Counted from the first letter of the stretch, positions 1-9,791 are shown. The stretch is DNA of 64,000 nt from Phocaeicola sp. (GCA_029257865.1 JARIAN010000086.1:1-64000); one strand, 5' to 3'. Numbers and translations are program-made. The notes: generated by a model from the sequence alone, not told the origin.

Positions 1-1998
1 GTGGCATGTGTGGGAAACAGTATCACTTATGGTACTGGAATCAAGGACCGTGAGCGCGACTCTTATCCGTCGCAACTTCAGAAGATGTTGGGCGATGGCT
101 TTTTGGTCGGCAATTTTGGTCGTCCTGGAGCTACATTGCTTTCTAAAGGGCATCGCCCATATGTAAACCAGCCGGAATATGAACAGGCAAAGGATTTCTG
201 CCCGGATATTTTGGTGATGCATTTAGGTATTAATGATACAGATCCACGTGATTGGCCCAACTATCGTGATGAGTTTGTGAAAGACTATTTGGATTTGATA
301 GAAAGTTTCCGCAAGATAAATCCGAAAGTGCGCTGCATTATTTCGCGCATGACTCCGATAGCTGACCGTCATCCTCGTTTTGTATCTGGCACTAGCCAGT
401 GGCATGAGTTGATACAACATTCCATTGAAACGGTGGCTCAGGTATCTGAAGCTGAACTGATAGATTTTCATGCTCCCCTATATTCTTATCCGTTCCTTTT
501 TCCCGATGCCATTCATCCGAACGAAGAAGGAGCAGGCATCATGGCAAAGGTAGTATATTCTGCCATTACAGGAAATTATGGCGGACTGCATTTGTCAGAA
601 TTGTTTACGGACAATATGGTGTTGCAGCGAGAAAGACCTTTGTTGATACATGGTATAGCCAATGCAGGAGATAGAGTGATCGTGAAGATTGGTAAGCAGA
701 AGAAACATGCAGTGGCAGGAAACCAGGGTAAATGGCAAGTGGTGCTTGACCCAATGAAAGCTGGCACTGGATATACGTTGGAGGTGAGTACATCTGACGA
801 GAAACTGAAGTTTTCCAATGTGGCGATAGGAGAGGTATGGCTCTGCTCCGGACAATCGAACATGGAGTTTATGCTCAAGCAGGATGTGAACGCCAATAAG
901 GAGATTGCATCTGCAGATAATTCTGCCATCCGTCTGTATAACAAGCAGGCGCGTTGGCGTACCAACAATGTAAACTGGCCTGTATCTGCGATAGATTCTA
1001 TCAATCATTTGCTTTATTATAAAGAAGCCCAGTGGGAAGAGTGTACTTCGGAAGTCGTTTCAGACTTTTCAGCAGTGGCTTATTATTTTGGACGGATGCT
1101 TCATGACAGTCTGCAAGTACCTGTAGGGCTGATATGCAATGCCATAGGTGGTGCTACCACAGAGTCATGGATTGACCGTCATAGTCTTGAAATGGAGTTT
1201 CCGATGATTTTGAAAGACTGGTTGTATAATGATTTCATTCAGGACTGGGCACGAGGACGTGCTGCCGTCAACCTGAAAAACTCCACTTCCATAGCCAAAC
1301 GCCATCCTTACGAGCCTTGCTATTTGTTTGAGGCTGGCATCCTGCCTTTGGAGAAATATCCACTGAAGGGAGTTATATGGTATCAAGGGGAATCGAATGC
1401 TCATAATATGGAAGCTCACGAAATACTGTTCCCTTTGCTGGTAGATAGCTGGCGCTCGTATTGGGGAGATAAGCAGATGCCGTTCTATTTTGTGCAGCTG
1501 TCGGGATTGAACCGTCCTTCATGGCCTTGGTTCAGAGACAGTCAGCGCAAGTTGATGGCTCAGATTCCGTTTACAGGAATGGTGGTGTCGTATGATAAGG
1601 GTGATTCTTTGGATGTGCATCCTCGTGACAAACGTTCGGTGGGAGAGCGTTTAGGGCGATGGGCTTTGTCAAAAGACTATGGGCTCAAGATGACCCCGTC
1701 TGGTCCGCTGTTCAAGTCGGCCCAGGTGAAAGGAAATCGTATGACTGTCTCTTTTGACTATGCAGAAGGTCTTCGAACTTCTGACGGAAAAGCCGTATCT
1801 TGCTTTGAAGTTGCAGAATTTTGTGGGTTGTTCTATCCGGCTCATGCTATTGTAAAGGGCAACAAGGTGGAGCTTACGTCCAAACAGGTAAAGCATCCTC
1901 GCTATGTGAGATATGCATGGCAGCCGTTTACTAGAGCCAATCTGGTGAATAAAGATGGTTTGCCTGCTTCTACTTTTATGGGAGAGGCTGCAGATTGA
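1..1998 (+). CDS. SGNH hydrolase / sialate O-acetylesterase two-domain protein (5' partial)
   Basis: The reading frame is open from base 1 and the first visible residues are already block I of an SGNH hydrolase (GNSITYG at residues 5-11), so the true start and signal peptide probably lie upstream of the window. The first domain, about 1-190, also has the GxND block (G76-I-N-D79) and the terminal D169-x-x-H172. The second domain, about 195-665, is a sialate O-acetylesterase (SASA, formerly DUF303) with CSGQSNMEF around 282-290, WYQGESN at 460-466 and D538-V-H540. The family removes O-acetyl groups from sialic acid or acetylated glycans in the periplasm, which opens them to glycosidases. Two esterase domains in one chain suggest two acyl positions or substrates, but this is inference. 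It probably ends an operon, because a terminator follows. Confidence 0.88.
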   Translation: MACVGNSITYGTGIKDRERDSYPSQLQKMLGDGFLVGNFGRPGATLLSKGHRPYVNQPEYEQAKDFCPDILVMHLGINDTDPRDWPNYRDEFVKDYLDLIESFRKINPKVRCIISRMTPIADRHPRFVSGTSQWHELIQHSIETVAQVSEAELIDFHAPLYSYPFLFPDAIHPNEEGAGIMAKVVYSAITGNYGGLHLSELFTDNMVLQRERPLLIHGIANAGDRVIVKIGKQKKHAVAGNQGKWQVVLDPMKAGTGYTLEVSTSDEKLKFSNVAIGEVWLCSGQSNMEFMLKQDVNANKEIASADNSAIRLYNKQARWRTNNVNWPVSAIDSINHLLYYKEAQWEECTSEVVSDFSAVAYYFGRMLHDSLQVPVGLICNAIGGATTESWIDRHSLEMEFPMILKDWLYNDFIQDWARGRAAVNLKNSTSIAKRHPYEPCYLFEAGILPLEKYPLKGVIWYQGESNAHNMEAHEILFPLLVDSWRSYWGDKQMPFYFVQLSGLNRPSWPWFRDSQRKLMAQIPFTGMVVSYDKGDSLDVHPRDKRSVGERLGRWALSKDYGLKMTPSGPLFKSAQVKGNRMTVSFDYAEGLRTSDGKAVSCFEVAEFCGLFYPAHAIVKGNKVELTSKQVKHPRYVRYAWQPFTRANLVNKDGLPASTFMGEAAD

Positions 1999-2027
1999 TA
2001 AATGAAGTTTTGTTTATTTTATACGAT

Positions 2028-2074
2028 GATGCACTTCAGGATAAATAGGATTATTTTGGAGTGCATCTTTTTTT
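2028..2074 (+). terminator. Rho-independent terminator after the esterase gene
   Basis: GATGCACT at 2028-2035 pairs with AGTGCATC at 2060-2067 and is followed directly by a run of seven T. It lies 30 bases after the esterase stop codon. Confidence 0.75.
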
Positions 2075-2151
2075 ATGGAGTTTTGGGAATTGCTTTTTCT
2101 CTGTTACGGGTTTTTATGAATTTTGATAGAGGAAAATAGCAGAAAATTGTG

Positions 2152-2159
2152 TAAGTTTG
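2152..2159 (+). promoter_or_regulatory. Candidate Bacteroides -7 box for the thioredoxin/amidase pair
   Basis: TAAGTTTG fits the Bacteroides -7 consensus TAnnTTTG and lies 28 bases before the ATG at 2188. No convincing TTTG sits 19-21 bases upstream, so this call rests on the -7 box and its position only. Confidence 0.4.
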
Positions 2160-2187
2160 AAACCTTAATAATATATAGGTAAATAAA

Positions 2188-2727
2188 ATGAAAAAGTTTT
2201 TTGTTTGTATGGCTTGCCTGTTGATGGCAGTCTTTATGGTAAATGGATTGAAGGCACAGGAGGTTATTCCTGATGCGGTAGGTTATATTGTAAAGGTGGG
2301 AGATGCGGCTCCCGACTTTGAAATGACATTGACAGACGGAAGTAAGATGAAACTCTCGGCTTTGCGGGGTAAGGTAGTGATGTTGCAGTTTACTGCTAGC
2401 TGGTGCGGGGTTTGCCGCAAGGAAATGCCTTTCATCGAAAAAGATATCTGGCAGAAACACAAGGGCAACGCTTCGTTTGCATTGTTTGGAATAGACCGTG
2501 ATGAGCCGTTGGAGCGGGTGAAGAAATTTGCTGCTCAGACAAAAGTCACTTATCCTTTAGGTTTAGACCCGGGTGCTGATATTTTTGCCAAATATGCAGT
2601 TCGTAATGCCGGTATCACTCGCAATGTGCTGATTGATAAAGAAGGAAAAATCGTTATGATGACTCGTCTGTATAATGAAGAGGAGTTCTCGGCATTGTGT
2701 AATAAAATAGATGAAATGTTGAAATGA
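2188..2727 (+). CDS. TlpA-like periplasmic thioredoxin/peroxiredoxin-fold protein
   Basis: This 179-residue protein has a signal peptide of about 23 residues (cleavage near LKA/QE) and then an AhpC-TSA/TlpA thioredoxin fold. The redox motif is W72-C73-G-V-C76, preceded by the typical VMLQFTAS strand, and KVTYPLGLDP with RNAGITRNVLID marks the cis-proline side of the fold. The family carries out thiol-disulfide exchange in the periplasm, for example in cytochrome maturation or reduction of misoxidised envelope proteins; the substrate here is unknown. Its stop codon overlaps the start of the amidase by four bases (ATGA), so the two are translationally coupled. Confidence 0.88.
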   Translation: MKKFFVCMACLLMAVFMVNGLKAQEVIPDAVGYIVKVGDAAPDFEMTLTDGSKMKLSALRGKVVMLQFTASWCGVCRKEMPFIEKDIWQKHKGNASFALFGIDRDEPLERVKKFAAQTKVTYPLGLDPGADIFAKYAVRNAGITRNVLIDKEGKIVMMTRLYNEEEFSALCNKIDEMLK

Positions 2728-3554
2728 TGAGGCTGAACGGATGGGGTGCCGTCCGATGGATGGCAATCGTGATGTTGTGTTGGTGCGGAGTTTCTTTGTC
2801 TTGGGCTTCTAAGAAAAGGTCGGGAAATTATGAACCTCTTTTTGGTAAAAGTCTGGCTTCTTATTCGGTAACTTCCAGTTCATTGAAGGGGGCGGTGTTT
2901 TATCTGGTAAGCGGACATGGTGGTCCTGACCCGGGATGTATTGGAAAGTATCAAGGAAAAGAACTGCATGAAGATGAGTATGCGTATGACATCATTTTGC
3001 GACTTGGGCGGGAGTTGCTTCAGCGTGGGGCAAAGGTGCATTTCATCATTCAAGATGCAAAAGATGGTATTCGTAATACGGCTGTCTTGAAAAATAGCAA
3101 GCGAGAGACTTGCATGGGAAAGGCTATCCCGTTGAACCAGGTAGCTCGTCTGAAGCAGCGTTGTGATGCTGTCAATAGTTTGTACAGAAAGGATAAGTCG
3201 GCTTATAAGCGTGCTATATTCATCCATGTAGATAGTCGTAGCCAGCGCAGGCAGACCGATACTTATTTCTATCATGCACCGGGAAGCAGGTATGGTAAAA
3301 GGTTGGCCGACCAAGTGCAGCGGATTTTTAAGATGAAATATGCACGTCATCAGCCTACTCGTGGTTTCCAAGGTTCCGTTAGTGAGCGAGGTTTGTATGT
3401 GTTGCGCAATACGGTTCCTTATGCTGTGTTTATGGAATTGGGAAATATTCAGAATCCGTTAGACCAAAAGCGCTTAGTGATACCTGATAATCGACAGGCT
3501 TTGGCTAACTGGATTGCCGAAGCAATTGAGTTGGATTACAAGAAATCCAAATAA
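2724..3554 (+). CDS. N-acetylmuramoyl-L-alanine amidase (Amidase_3 family)
   Basis: This 276-residue protein has an N-terminal hydrophobic signal ending near SWAS (residue 29). The Amidase_3 zinc site can be read: H65 in SGHGGPDPG, E85 in HEDEYAYDI, H168 in IFIHVDSRS and the catalytic E238 in VFMELGN. The enzyme cuts the amide bond between N-acetylmuramic acid and L-alanine in peptidoglycan and acts in the periplasm, usually in daughter-cell separation or wall turnover. It has no AMIN or LysM targeting domain. It overlaps the TlpA-like gene by four bases, and the shared operon may link wall remodelling with envelope redox chemistry, though that is inference. Confidence 0.88.
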   Translation: MMRLNGWGAVRWMAIVMLCWCGVSLSWASKKRSGNYEPLFGKSLASYSVTSSSLKGAVFYLVSGHGGPDPGCIGKYQGKELHEDEYAYDIILRLGRELLQRGAKVHFIIQDAKDGIRNTAVLKNSKRETCMGKAIPLNQVARLKQRCDAVNSLYRKDKSAYKRAIFIHVDSRSQRRQTDTYFYHAPGSRYGKRLADQVQRIFKMKYARHQPTRGFQGSVSERGLYVLRNTVPYAVFMELGNIQNPLDQKRLVIPDNRQALANWIAEAIELDYKKSK

Positions 3555-3560
3555 AAGAGA

Positions 3561-3607
3561 ATCCCCTTCAAGGCTCTGTTCATCCAAGTCTTGAAGGGGA
3601 TTTTTCT
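3561..3607. terminator. Bidirectional terminator between the amidase and efflux genes
   Basis: ATCCCCTTCAAG at 3561-3572 pairs with CTTGAAGGGGAT at 3590-3601 and is followed by a T-rich run. It sits between two convergent genes, 7 bases after the amidase stop and 19 bases after the efflux operon's last stop on the other strand. Confidence 0.8.
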
Positions 3608-3625
3608 GTTTTTATGGGAGGTGGT

Positions 3626-5008
3626 TTATTGTTTCCATCCTCCGCCTAGTGCTTTATATAAGTTGACCAAGGTTATCTGTTTGTCACGGATAGCATTACT
3701 TAAACCAATCTGTGCATCCAGGTAGCCTCGCTGTGCATCCAGTAAATCCATGTATCCAATTACTCCGTTGATATATTGCAATTGTGCAAGTTCCAAAGTA
3801 ATTTTTGATGATTGTTCCAAACGGAGTCGTGTTTCGTAGATTTCCTTGTTCTTGTTGAATTCAGCTATTGCATTGTAGGTTTCCTTGAATGCACCCAATA
3901 CTGCTTTCTCATACGCATAAGCTGCTTGTTCGCAAGCAGCCCGTTTGGCTTTTACCATGGCACGGTTTTTCCCCATGGCAAAAATGGGTTGTAAGATAGT
4001 TGCGCTGAGTAGGTGGTAAGGAGATTTCAGAAAATCTTCAAATTCCGGATTCTGTGCACCCACTCCTACAGTAAGGGTCAACTTAGGGAACAGGTTGGTA
4101 AATGCTACTCCTGCAGCAGCATTGGCGGCTATCACTGCTTGTTCCGCTTGACGGATGTCTGGTCTTCTTTCAAGAAGAGAAGAAGGCAGTCCGACAGGTA
4201 GGCTAGATGAAAGGAGTACATCTTCAGGCAAGGTAGTTCTTGTAATCTGATGAGGATATTCTCCAGTCAGAAATGCAATTTCGTTTTCTTTTAAGGTGAT
4301 TTTTCTTTCTAGGTCTGGAACCAATGTAGAGGTTCTGGCCAACTCCACCTGGGCTTGTCGGTAGGCTGTTTCGGAAGTCAGACCACCTTCATATCTGATG
4401 CGTGCTAGATGAAGGCTTTCACGACGTGCATCCACGGTTTTTTTTACAATGGATAATTCGTTGTCAAGAGCAACCAGTTCAAAGTACGATTGCGCCATTT
4501 GTGCTACCAGGCTCATTTGCAAGGCACGCTGGTTTTCCACAGACCCCATGAACTCGGCCATACTCTTTTCTCGTGCCCATCTCAGATTGCCCCACAAGTC
4601 AATTTCCCAGTTTACCAGTAATTTTACTTGTGCATCATTATCAGGTTTGTATTTTCCTCCATAGTCTTTCCCTTCTTTTTCGGCATAAGCTTTCAAACTG
4701 GCGTTAGGGAAGAAATTGGCAAAGTCAATGCGTTTCATCGCTGCTAGTTCTTTGATGCGTGCGGCGGCTATGAGCATATCTTTGTTGTATTCCAAGGTTT
4801 TCTTTATCAGCGATTGCAGTACCGTATCGGTGTAAAGTTGTTCCCAAGGGTAATCGCCGATAGAAGTAGAATCTACACTCAGACTGTCGAGTGTTTCCGG
4901 AAGATGGAGTTCCGGACGGGTATATTGTTTCCCTATTTTGCAGCTTCCCAAAAGGAAGACTGCAAATAAAGCGGGAACGAATTGTTTGATATATTTAGAT
5001 GGTCTCAT
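3626..5008 (-). CDS. Outer-membrane factor of an RND efflux system (OprM/NodT family lipoprotein)
   Basis: This 460-residue protein has a lipoprotein signal (FLLGSC, acylated C23) and two repeats of the outer-membrane efflux (OEP) domain. Typical features include PWEQLYTDTVLQSLI near the start, NWEIDLWGNLR, ERRPDIRQAEQAVIAANA in the middle and YLDAQRGYLDAQ-like text near the C-terminus. It is the TolC-like trimeric duct that carries substrates through the periplasm and outer membrane. It is the last gene of the adaptor-pump-duct operon, 13 bases after the pump, and lacks the long C-terminal extension seen in TolC itself. Confidence 0.92.
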   Translation of the reverse strand: MRPSKYIKQFVPALFAVFLLGSCKIGKQYTRPELHLPETLDSLSVDSTSIGDYPWEQLYTDTVLQSLIKKTLEYNKDMLIAAARIKELAAMKRIDFANFFPNASLKAYAEKEGKDYGGKYKPDNDAQVKLLVNWEIDLWGNLRWAREKSMAEFMGSVENQRALQMSLVAQMAQSYFELVALDNELSIVKKTVDARRESLHLARIRYEGGLTSETAYRQAQVELARTSTLVPDLERKITLKENEIAFLTGEYPHQITRTTLPEDVLLSSSLPVGLPSSLLERRPDIRQAEQAVIAANAAAGVAFTNLFPKLTLTVGVGAQNPEFEDFLKSPYHLLSATILQPIFAMGKNRAMVKAKRAACEQAAYAYEKAVLGAFKETYNAIAEFNKNKEIYETRLRLEQSSKITLELAQLQYINGVIGYMDLLDAQRGYLDAQIGLSNAIRDKQITLVNLYKALGGGWKQ

Positions 5009-5021
5009 GTTTGTATCTTTA

Positions 5022-8000
5022 TTAAAGTTTTTGAGCTGTTTTCTTAGATTTCAGCTTGTTGGTTGCCTTGTAAATCATTACAAAGAAGAAAGGTACGAGC
5101 AAGATACCTACGGTTACTGCAACAATCATGCCGAAGAACACACCAGTACCAATAGCTTGACGGCTGGCAGAACCTGGACCGTTGGCAATAACCATAGGAA
5201 GCATACCGAGGATGAAAGCCAATGAGGTCATTAGGATAGGGCGGAATCGGAGTTGTGCTGCGTGAAGTGCAGATTCTACAACGTCTCTTCCTTTGTCAAC
5301 TTCTTCTTTGGCAAATTCTACAATCAAGATGGCATTTTTTGCAGCTAAACCGATAAGCATTACCAAACCAATCTGGAAATAAGTGTCATTTTCCAGTCCG
5401 CAGGCTATTACTCCGGCATAAGCTCCCAATACAGCTACCGGAAGCGAAATCAGTACGGCGATAGGCACAGTCCAGCTTTCGTAGAGTGCAGCAAGGAAGA
5501 GGAATACGAACAAGAATACCAATGAAAGAATGATACCGGTTTGTCCTCCTGCTTTCTTTTCCTGGTAAGAAAGTCCACTCCATTCTACACCGATGTTGTT
5601 AGGTAGCTTCTCTCTGACAATCTCTTCCAAGATTTCCATTACCTGACCGGAACTGGCTCCATTGGAAGCGGTTCCTTGTATTACGGCAGTGTTGAACATG
5701 TTGAAACGCTTGATGCTTCCCGGACCAGTAGTATAATTGGTAGTACCCAAAGCGGTAAGTGGAATCATATCTCCATCGCCACCTCTCACAAAGTAAAGTC
5801 CAATGTTGTCGCGCAGTGCACGATAGGGAGCTTCTGCCTGAATGTAAACGCGGTAGATACGGTTGAACATATTGAAGTCGTTTACATATACCGAACCGGT
5901 GTATGCTTTCATGGTAGAGAATACGTCTGCCATGGGAACGCCAGTCAGTTTTACTTTGTCACGGTCTACATCGAAATAGAGTTGAGGAATTTCTGCTTGC
6001 AAGGAAGAAGAAAGTCCGGCAATTTCTTTTCTTTGAGAAGCATAGTACATTAGGGTATCAGTGGCTTGCATCAAATCCTCAAATGTAGCATCTCCACGAG
6101 CTTCCAACTGCATTTCGAATCCCCCGGAAAGACCCAAACCAGGAATAACAGGAGGAGTAGACAGATAGACTTTACATTCCGGATATTCCTTCAGTTCACG
6201 ACGGATATTGTCCATGATGGCATTGATGGTAGTATTATCTCGTTCTTTCCACCCTTTCAAGATAACGGTGAGCTGGCTTCGTGCCTGGTTGGTACCAATT
6301 CGAGGGCTGCTACCTGTAACGTTCTGCACATAAGCTACTGCCGGGTCTTTTATTATAAACTGGATAGCACGATCGGTAACCTTTCTGGTTCTTTCCAAAG
6401 TTGCACTTTCCGGAAGTTCCAACTCTACTGTAAAATATCCTTGGTCCTCAATCGGAAGGAAACTAGTTGGAGTCAGGCGGTGCAGAGCAAAGATCATAAT
6501 TAATGCGGTACAGAACCCCACAATAACACGTTTGGGGTGCTTTACAGTGCAGCCTATCCATTTTACATATTTATTGTTTCCAATTCCCAACCAGCTGTTG
6601 ATAGCTTGGAATACCTTGTTCTTGGGTTTGCTAGAGTCGGTTGGTTTTAGAATTAAGGAACACATTACCGGACTCAGTGTGAGAGCCACTACTGTAGAAA
6701 GCAATACAGATACTACAATGGTTACAGTAAACTGGCGGTACAACTGTCCGGTGATACCTGAAAGGAAACTTACAGGAACGAATACTGCAGCCAGTACCAG
6801 AGAGGTTGCTATAATTGCTCCTACCAGACCGTCCATTGCTTTTTTTGTAGCCTCATAAGGACCAAGTTTGTCTTCTTCCATGATACGCTCCACATTTTCT
6901 ACCACTACGATGGCATCATCGACCACAATACCGATAGCCAATACCAATCCCAGCAAGGTAAGCATGTTCAGTGAGAAACCGAAGATAAGCATGAAGCCGA
7001 ATGTACCAATCAATGAGATGGGTACAGCTACTACCGGAATCAATGTGGCGCGCCAGCTTTGCAGCGACAGGTAGACTACGATGATAACCAATACCAATGC
7101 TTCAAACAATGTCTTGTATACCTCATGGATTGATTCAGAGATATAGGTGGTCATGTCAAACGGAATGTTGTATTCCAAACCTTCCGGGAAGTTCTTACTG
7201 ATTTCTTTCATGGCTTCCTTTACATTGTTGGCCACTTCCATTGCATTAGCTCCCGGCAACATATAGATACCCAATACAGCAGCGTTGCCTCCGTTGATAC
7301 CACTTTCTGTATTATAAGATGAGGCTTCGAGTGATACACGAGCCACATCACGCATACGAATCAGTGAGCCGTCGGGATTGGCGCGGAGCACAATTTCTTC
7401 AAACTGGCTGGCTGTAGACAATCGTCCTTGTGCCGTGATAGGGATGGTGATATCTATTCCGCTTACAGGCTGTTGTCCGAGTACACCGGCTGCCGATTCA
7501 CGGTTCTGGTCTTTCAATGCGCTTTGCACATCTTGCACAGTCATTCCGAAGTTGGCGAGTTTGGCAGGGTCTACCCAAATCTGCATGGCGTAATAGCGTC
7601 CGCCGATGTTGGAGATACGTCCTACTCCCGGAATACGGCGGAGCAAGTCTAATACATTTAGTGTTGCGAAGTTACTCAGATAGATTTCATCAAACTTAGG
7701 GTCGTCGGAAGTCAAGCAGATAGTCATCAGCTGGCTAGGAGCTTGTTTCTCTACAGTAATACCGTTTTGTACCACTTCTGCAGGAAGTCGCCCTTCTGCC
7801 AGTTTGATGCGGTTCTGTATTTCAACGGCCGACAAGTCTGGGTCTGCAGAGATGTCGAAAGTTACGGTTGCCGAGAATCCTCCCGAGTTTGAGCTATTAG
7901 ATTCCATGTAAATCATTCCCGGAGTTCCATTCAATTCCTGTTCGATAGGGGTAGCCACTGCTTGTGACACGGTGATGGCACTTGCTCCCGGGTAAGAAGC

Positions 8001-8141
8001 GCTAATCTTTACCACAGGCGGAGTGATTTGTGGATATTGGTCGATAGGAAGCATCTGTAATCCGATGATACCTACGATCACGATAAGTATGGAGATGACA
8101 GCCGAGAATATCGGTCTGTCAATGAAAAAATTGACTTTCAT
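5022..8141 (-). CDS. RND multidrug efflux pump, AcrB/MexB-like (HAE1 family)
   Basis: At 1039 residues this is full length for an inner-membrane HAE1 pump. It opens with the family signature FFIDRPIFSAVISILI, and the proton-relay aspartates are present as D408-D409 in GIVVDDAIVVVENVERI of TM4. The TM10 lysine is kept in GLAAKNAILIVEFAKEE. Two large periplasmic loops separate TM1/TM2 and TM7/TM8. The pump takes hydrophobic drugs, bile salts or detergents from the periplasm and outer leaflet, driven by proton import. In a gut Bacteroidales bile salts are a likely natural substrate, but that is inference. It lies 27 bases after the adaptor gene. Confidence 0.94.
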   Translation of the reverse strand: MKVNFFIDRPIFSAVISILIVIVGIIGLQMLPIDQYPQITPPVVKISASYPGASAITVSQAVATPIEQELNGTPGMIYMESNSSNSGGFSATVTFDISADPDLSAVEIQNRIKLAEGRLPAEVVQNGITVEKQAPSQLMTICLTSDDPKFDEIYLSNFATLNVLDLLRRIPGVGRISNIGGRYYAMQIWVDPAKLANFGMTVQDVQSALKDQNRESAAGVLGQQPVSGIDITIPITAQGRLSTASQFEEIVLRANPDGSLIRMRDVARVSLEASSYNTESGINGGNAAVLGIYMLPGANAMEVANNVKEAMKEISKNFPEGLEYNIPFDMTTYISESIHEVYKTLFEALVLVIIVVYLSLQSWRATLIPVVAVPISLIGTFGFMLIFGFSLNMLTLLGLVLAIGIVVDDAIVVVENVERIMEEDKLGPYEATKKAMDGLVGAIIATSLVLAAVFVPVSFLSGITGQLYRQFTVTIVVSVLLSTVVALTLSPVMCSLILKPTDSSKPKNKVFQAINSWLGIGNNKYVKWIGCTVKHPKRVIVGFCTALIMIFALHRLTPTSFLPIEDQGYFTVELELPESATLERTRKVTDRAIQFIIKDPAVAYVQNVTGSSPRIGTNQARSQLTVILKGWKERDNTTINAIMDNIRRELKEYPECKVYLSTPPVIPGLGLSGGFEMQLEARGDATFEDLMQATDTLMYYASQRKEIAGLSSSLQAEIPQLYFDVDRDKVKLTGVPMADVFSTMKAYTGSVYVNDFNMFNRIYRVYIQAEAPYRALRDNIGLYFVRGGDGDMIPLTALGTTNYTTGPGSIKRFNMFNTAVIQGTASNGASSGQVMEILEEIVREKLPNNIGVEWSGLSYQEKKAGGQTGIILSLVFLFVFLFLAALYESWTVPIAVLISLPVAVLGAYAGVIACGLENDTYFQIGLVMLIGLAAKNAILIVEFAKEEVDKGRDVVESALHAAQLRFRPILMTSLAFILGMLPMVIANGPGSASRQAIGTGVFFGMIVAVTVGILLVPFFFVMIYKATNKLKSKKTAQKL

Positions 8142-8168
8142 ATGCGTTAGCAGTTAGTGACTGTTTGA

Positions 8169-9362
8169 TTATTTCTCTTCTTTTGCAGCCGTTTCTGACT
8201 GATTAGATGTTGCGATGCGGACTTTCATTCCTGGAGCCAGTTTGTGGAATCCTTCGCTTACGATGGTTTCTCCAGCCGACAAACCTCTTTCTACTACAAT
8301 ATTATTTTGGAACTCAGGACCAAGTTCGATAAAACGTCTTTCTACAGTCGAGTCTTTTCTGACTACGAAGATATGCGCTCCCCCTTTTTCGATAATCAGA
8401 GCTTTTTGTGGTACAACAGTTGCATTCTCCTGAACGTCAAGTAGAAGTTTTACTTTGGTAAACTGACCCGGTAGCAGCACATGGTTAGGATTAGCTAATT
8501 CTGCACGGACAGAGAAAGTACCAGTCTTAGGGTTTACTTGAGGAGCTGCAAAGTCTACTAGTCCCTTATATTCATATACACTGTTGTCTGGCAGAGTAAT
8601 AGTTACAGTAGGTTGCCATGAACGGGTAGAGTCTTTCTGTCCAAAAGTAACATTACGTTCCTTGCTCTTCAGGTAATCCAATGCTGTCATGCTGAAGTCT
8701 ACTAAGATAGTATCGCTCTTTACGATGGTAGCCAATAGCGATTTACCACTACCTCCCACCAGTGTACCCAAGTCGACGTGTCTTTCACTGATTTGTCCGG
8801 AGATAGGAGAACGTACAATTGTATATCCCAGTTCTTGCTCAGCCTGTTCCAAATCGGCTTTACTCATGCCTACACTCGCTTCGGCAGTTTCATACGCAGC
8901 GATGGCATTGTCCAAGTCCAACTGGCTGGCTGCATTCTGCTCATAAAGAGGACGGATACGCTCTAAGTCACGTTTACCTTTCAGAGCCTGTGCTTCATCT
9001 TTCTTCAGTTGGGCTCTTACTTTATCAGCCTTTGCACGATACTGGTCCTGGTTGATGACGAACAACACTTGGTTTCTTTTCACATATGTACCTTCCTCAA
9101 ATAACATTTGTTCCAGGAATCCTTCTACGCGAGCTCGTACTTCGACAAATTGTTGCGCACGGATACGGCCTACATACTCACCATAAATCTCTACATCTTG
9201 TTTCTGTGCAGGCATGACAGATACAATAGGAGGGGTGCTTACTGTTTTCTTTTCTCGTGTGAAGAATAAATAAAGTGAAATGGTTGCAGCAATGCAGATT
9301 GCAGCATAAATTGCTTGTTTTCTTTTTACCTTCAATTCTTTTGTTGTTAAGAAGCGTTTCAT
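8169..9362 (-). CDS. RND efflux periplasmic adaptor (membrane fusion protein, AcrA-like)
   Basis: This 397-residue protein has a hydrophobic segment at about 17-35 that anchors or exports it. The usual adaptor order follows: a lipoyl half-motif (VEVRARVEGFLEQMLFEEG), an alpha-hairpin of about 100 residues, the second lipoyl half (IVRSPISGQISERHVDLGT), a beta-barrel, and a membrane-proximal domain. It bridges the RND pump and the outer-membrane factor. I see no lipobox, unlike E. coli AcrA. It is first in the three-gene operon. No TetR or other regulator gene lies next to it, which is unusual for acrAB-type operons. Confidence 0.92.
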   Translation of the reverse strand: MKRFLTTKELKVKRKQAIYAAICIAATISLYLFFTREKKTVSTPPIVSVMPAQKQDVEIYGEYVGRIRAQQFVEVRARVEGFLEQMLFEEGTYVKRNQVLFVINQDQYRAKADKVRAQLKKDEAQALKGKRDLERIRPLYEQNAASQLDLDNAIAAYETAEASVGMSKADLEQAEQELGYTIVRSPISGQISERHVDLGTLVGGSGKSLLATIVKSDTILVDFSMTALDYLKSKERNVTFGQKDSTRSWQPTVTITLPDNSVYEYKGLVDFAAPQVNPKTGTFSVRAELANPNHVLLPGQFTKVKLLLDVQENATVVPQKALIIEKGGAHIFVVRKDSTVERRFIELGPEFQNNIVVERGLSAGETIVSEGFHKLAPGMKVRIATSNQSETAAKEEK

Positions 9363-9762
9363 ATGTTCTTGTTATTAATAGTTTCAGATGCCATAAATGC
9401 AACTACAAGTAGCGTGCCATTGATTATTATTATGTTTAAATTGTTGATATACAATGATATCTTAGTTTATAAGTTGAGGAATGCAACTTAAATATTGTAG
9501 AAATAATCCACAGTGTAGAATTTAAATACTCAATTGAGGATGATTCCTTTCGTACTCATTCTTTGTTATAATACGGTAAATAGCTCGTTTCCACAATATT
9601 AAATAACATATAATGACTTTAAATTGTTCTAAGATGGGTTCTCTTATGGAAATAATTTATTGTTATCCTGTTTTGTGCCAATAGCACCAGTTTCTGATAC
9701 CGTTTATTGGTCATCTTATGATTCGTTGTAAAAGTCTACTCATTTGCTATGTTATTATGCGG

Positions 9763-9791
9763 CAAAATTACAGAAAAAGATCGAATTTCAA
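9763..9791 (-). promoter_or_regulatory. Bacteroides-type promoter for the efflux operon
   Basis: On the minus strand TTG (9789-9791) is followed after 18 bases by TAATTTTG (9763-9770), which matches the TAnnTTTG -7 box. Transcription would begin about 400 bases upstream of the adaptor start, so the mRNA leader is long. Confidence 0.5.

Noticed and set aside
576-1008. Overlapping minus-strand frames inside the esterase gene
   Set aside because: Antisense to conserved esterase motifs, with no promoter or family resemblance.
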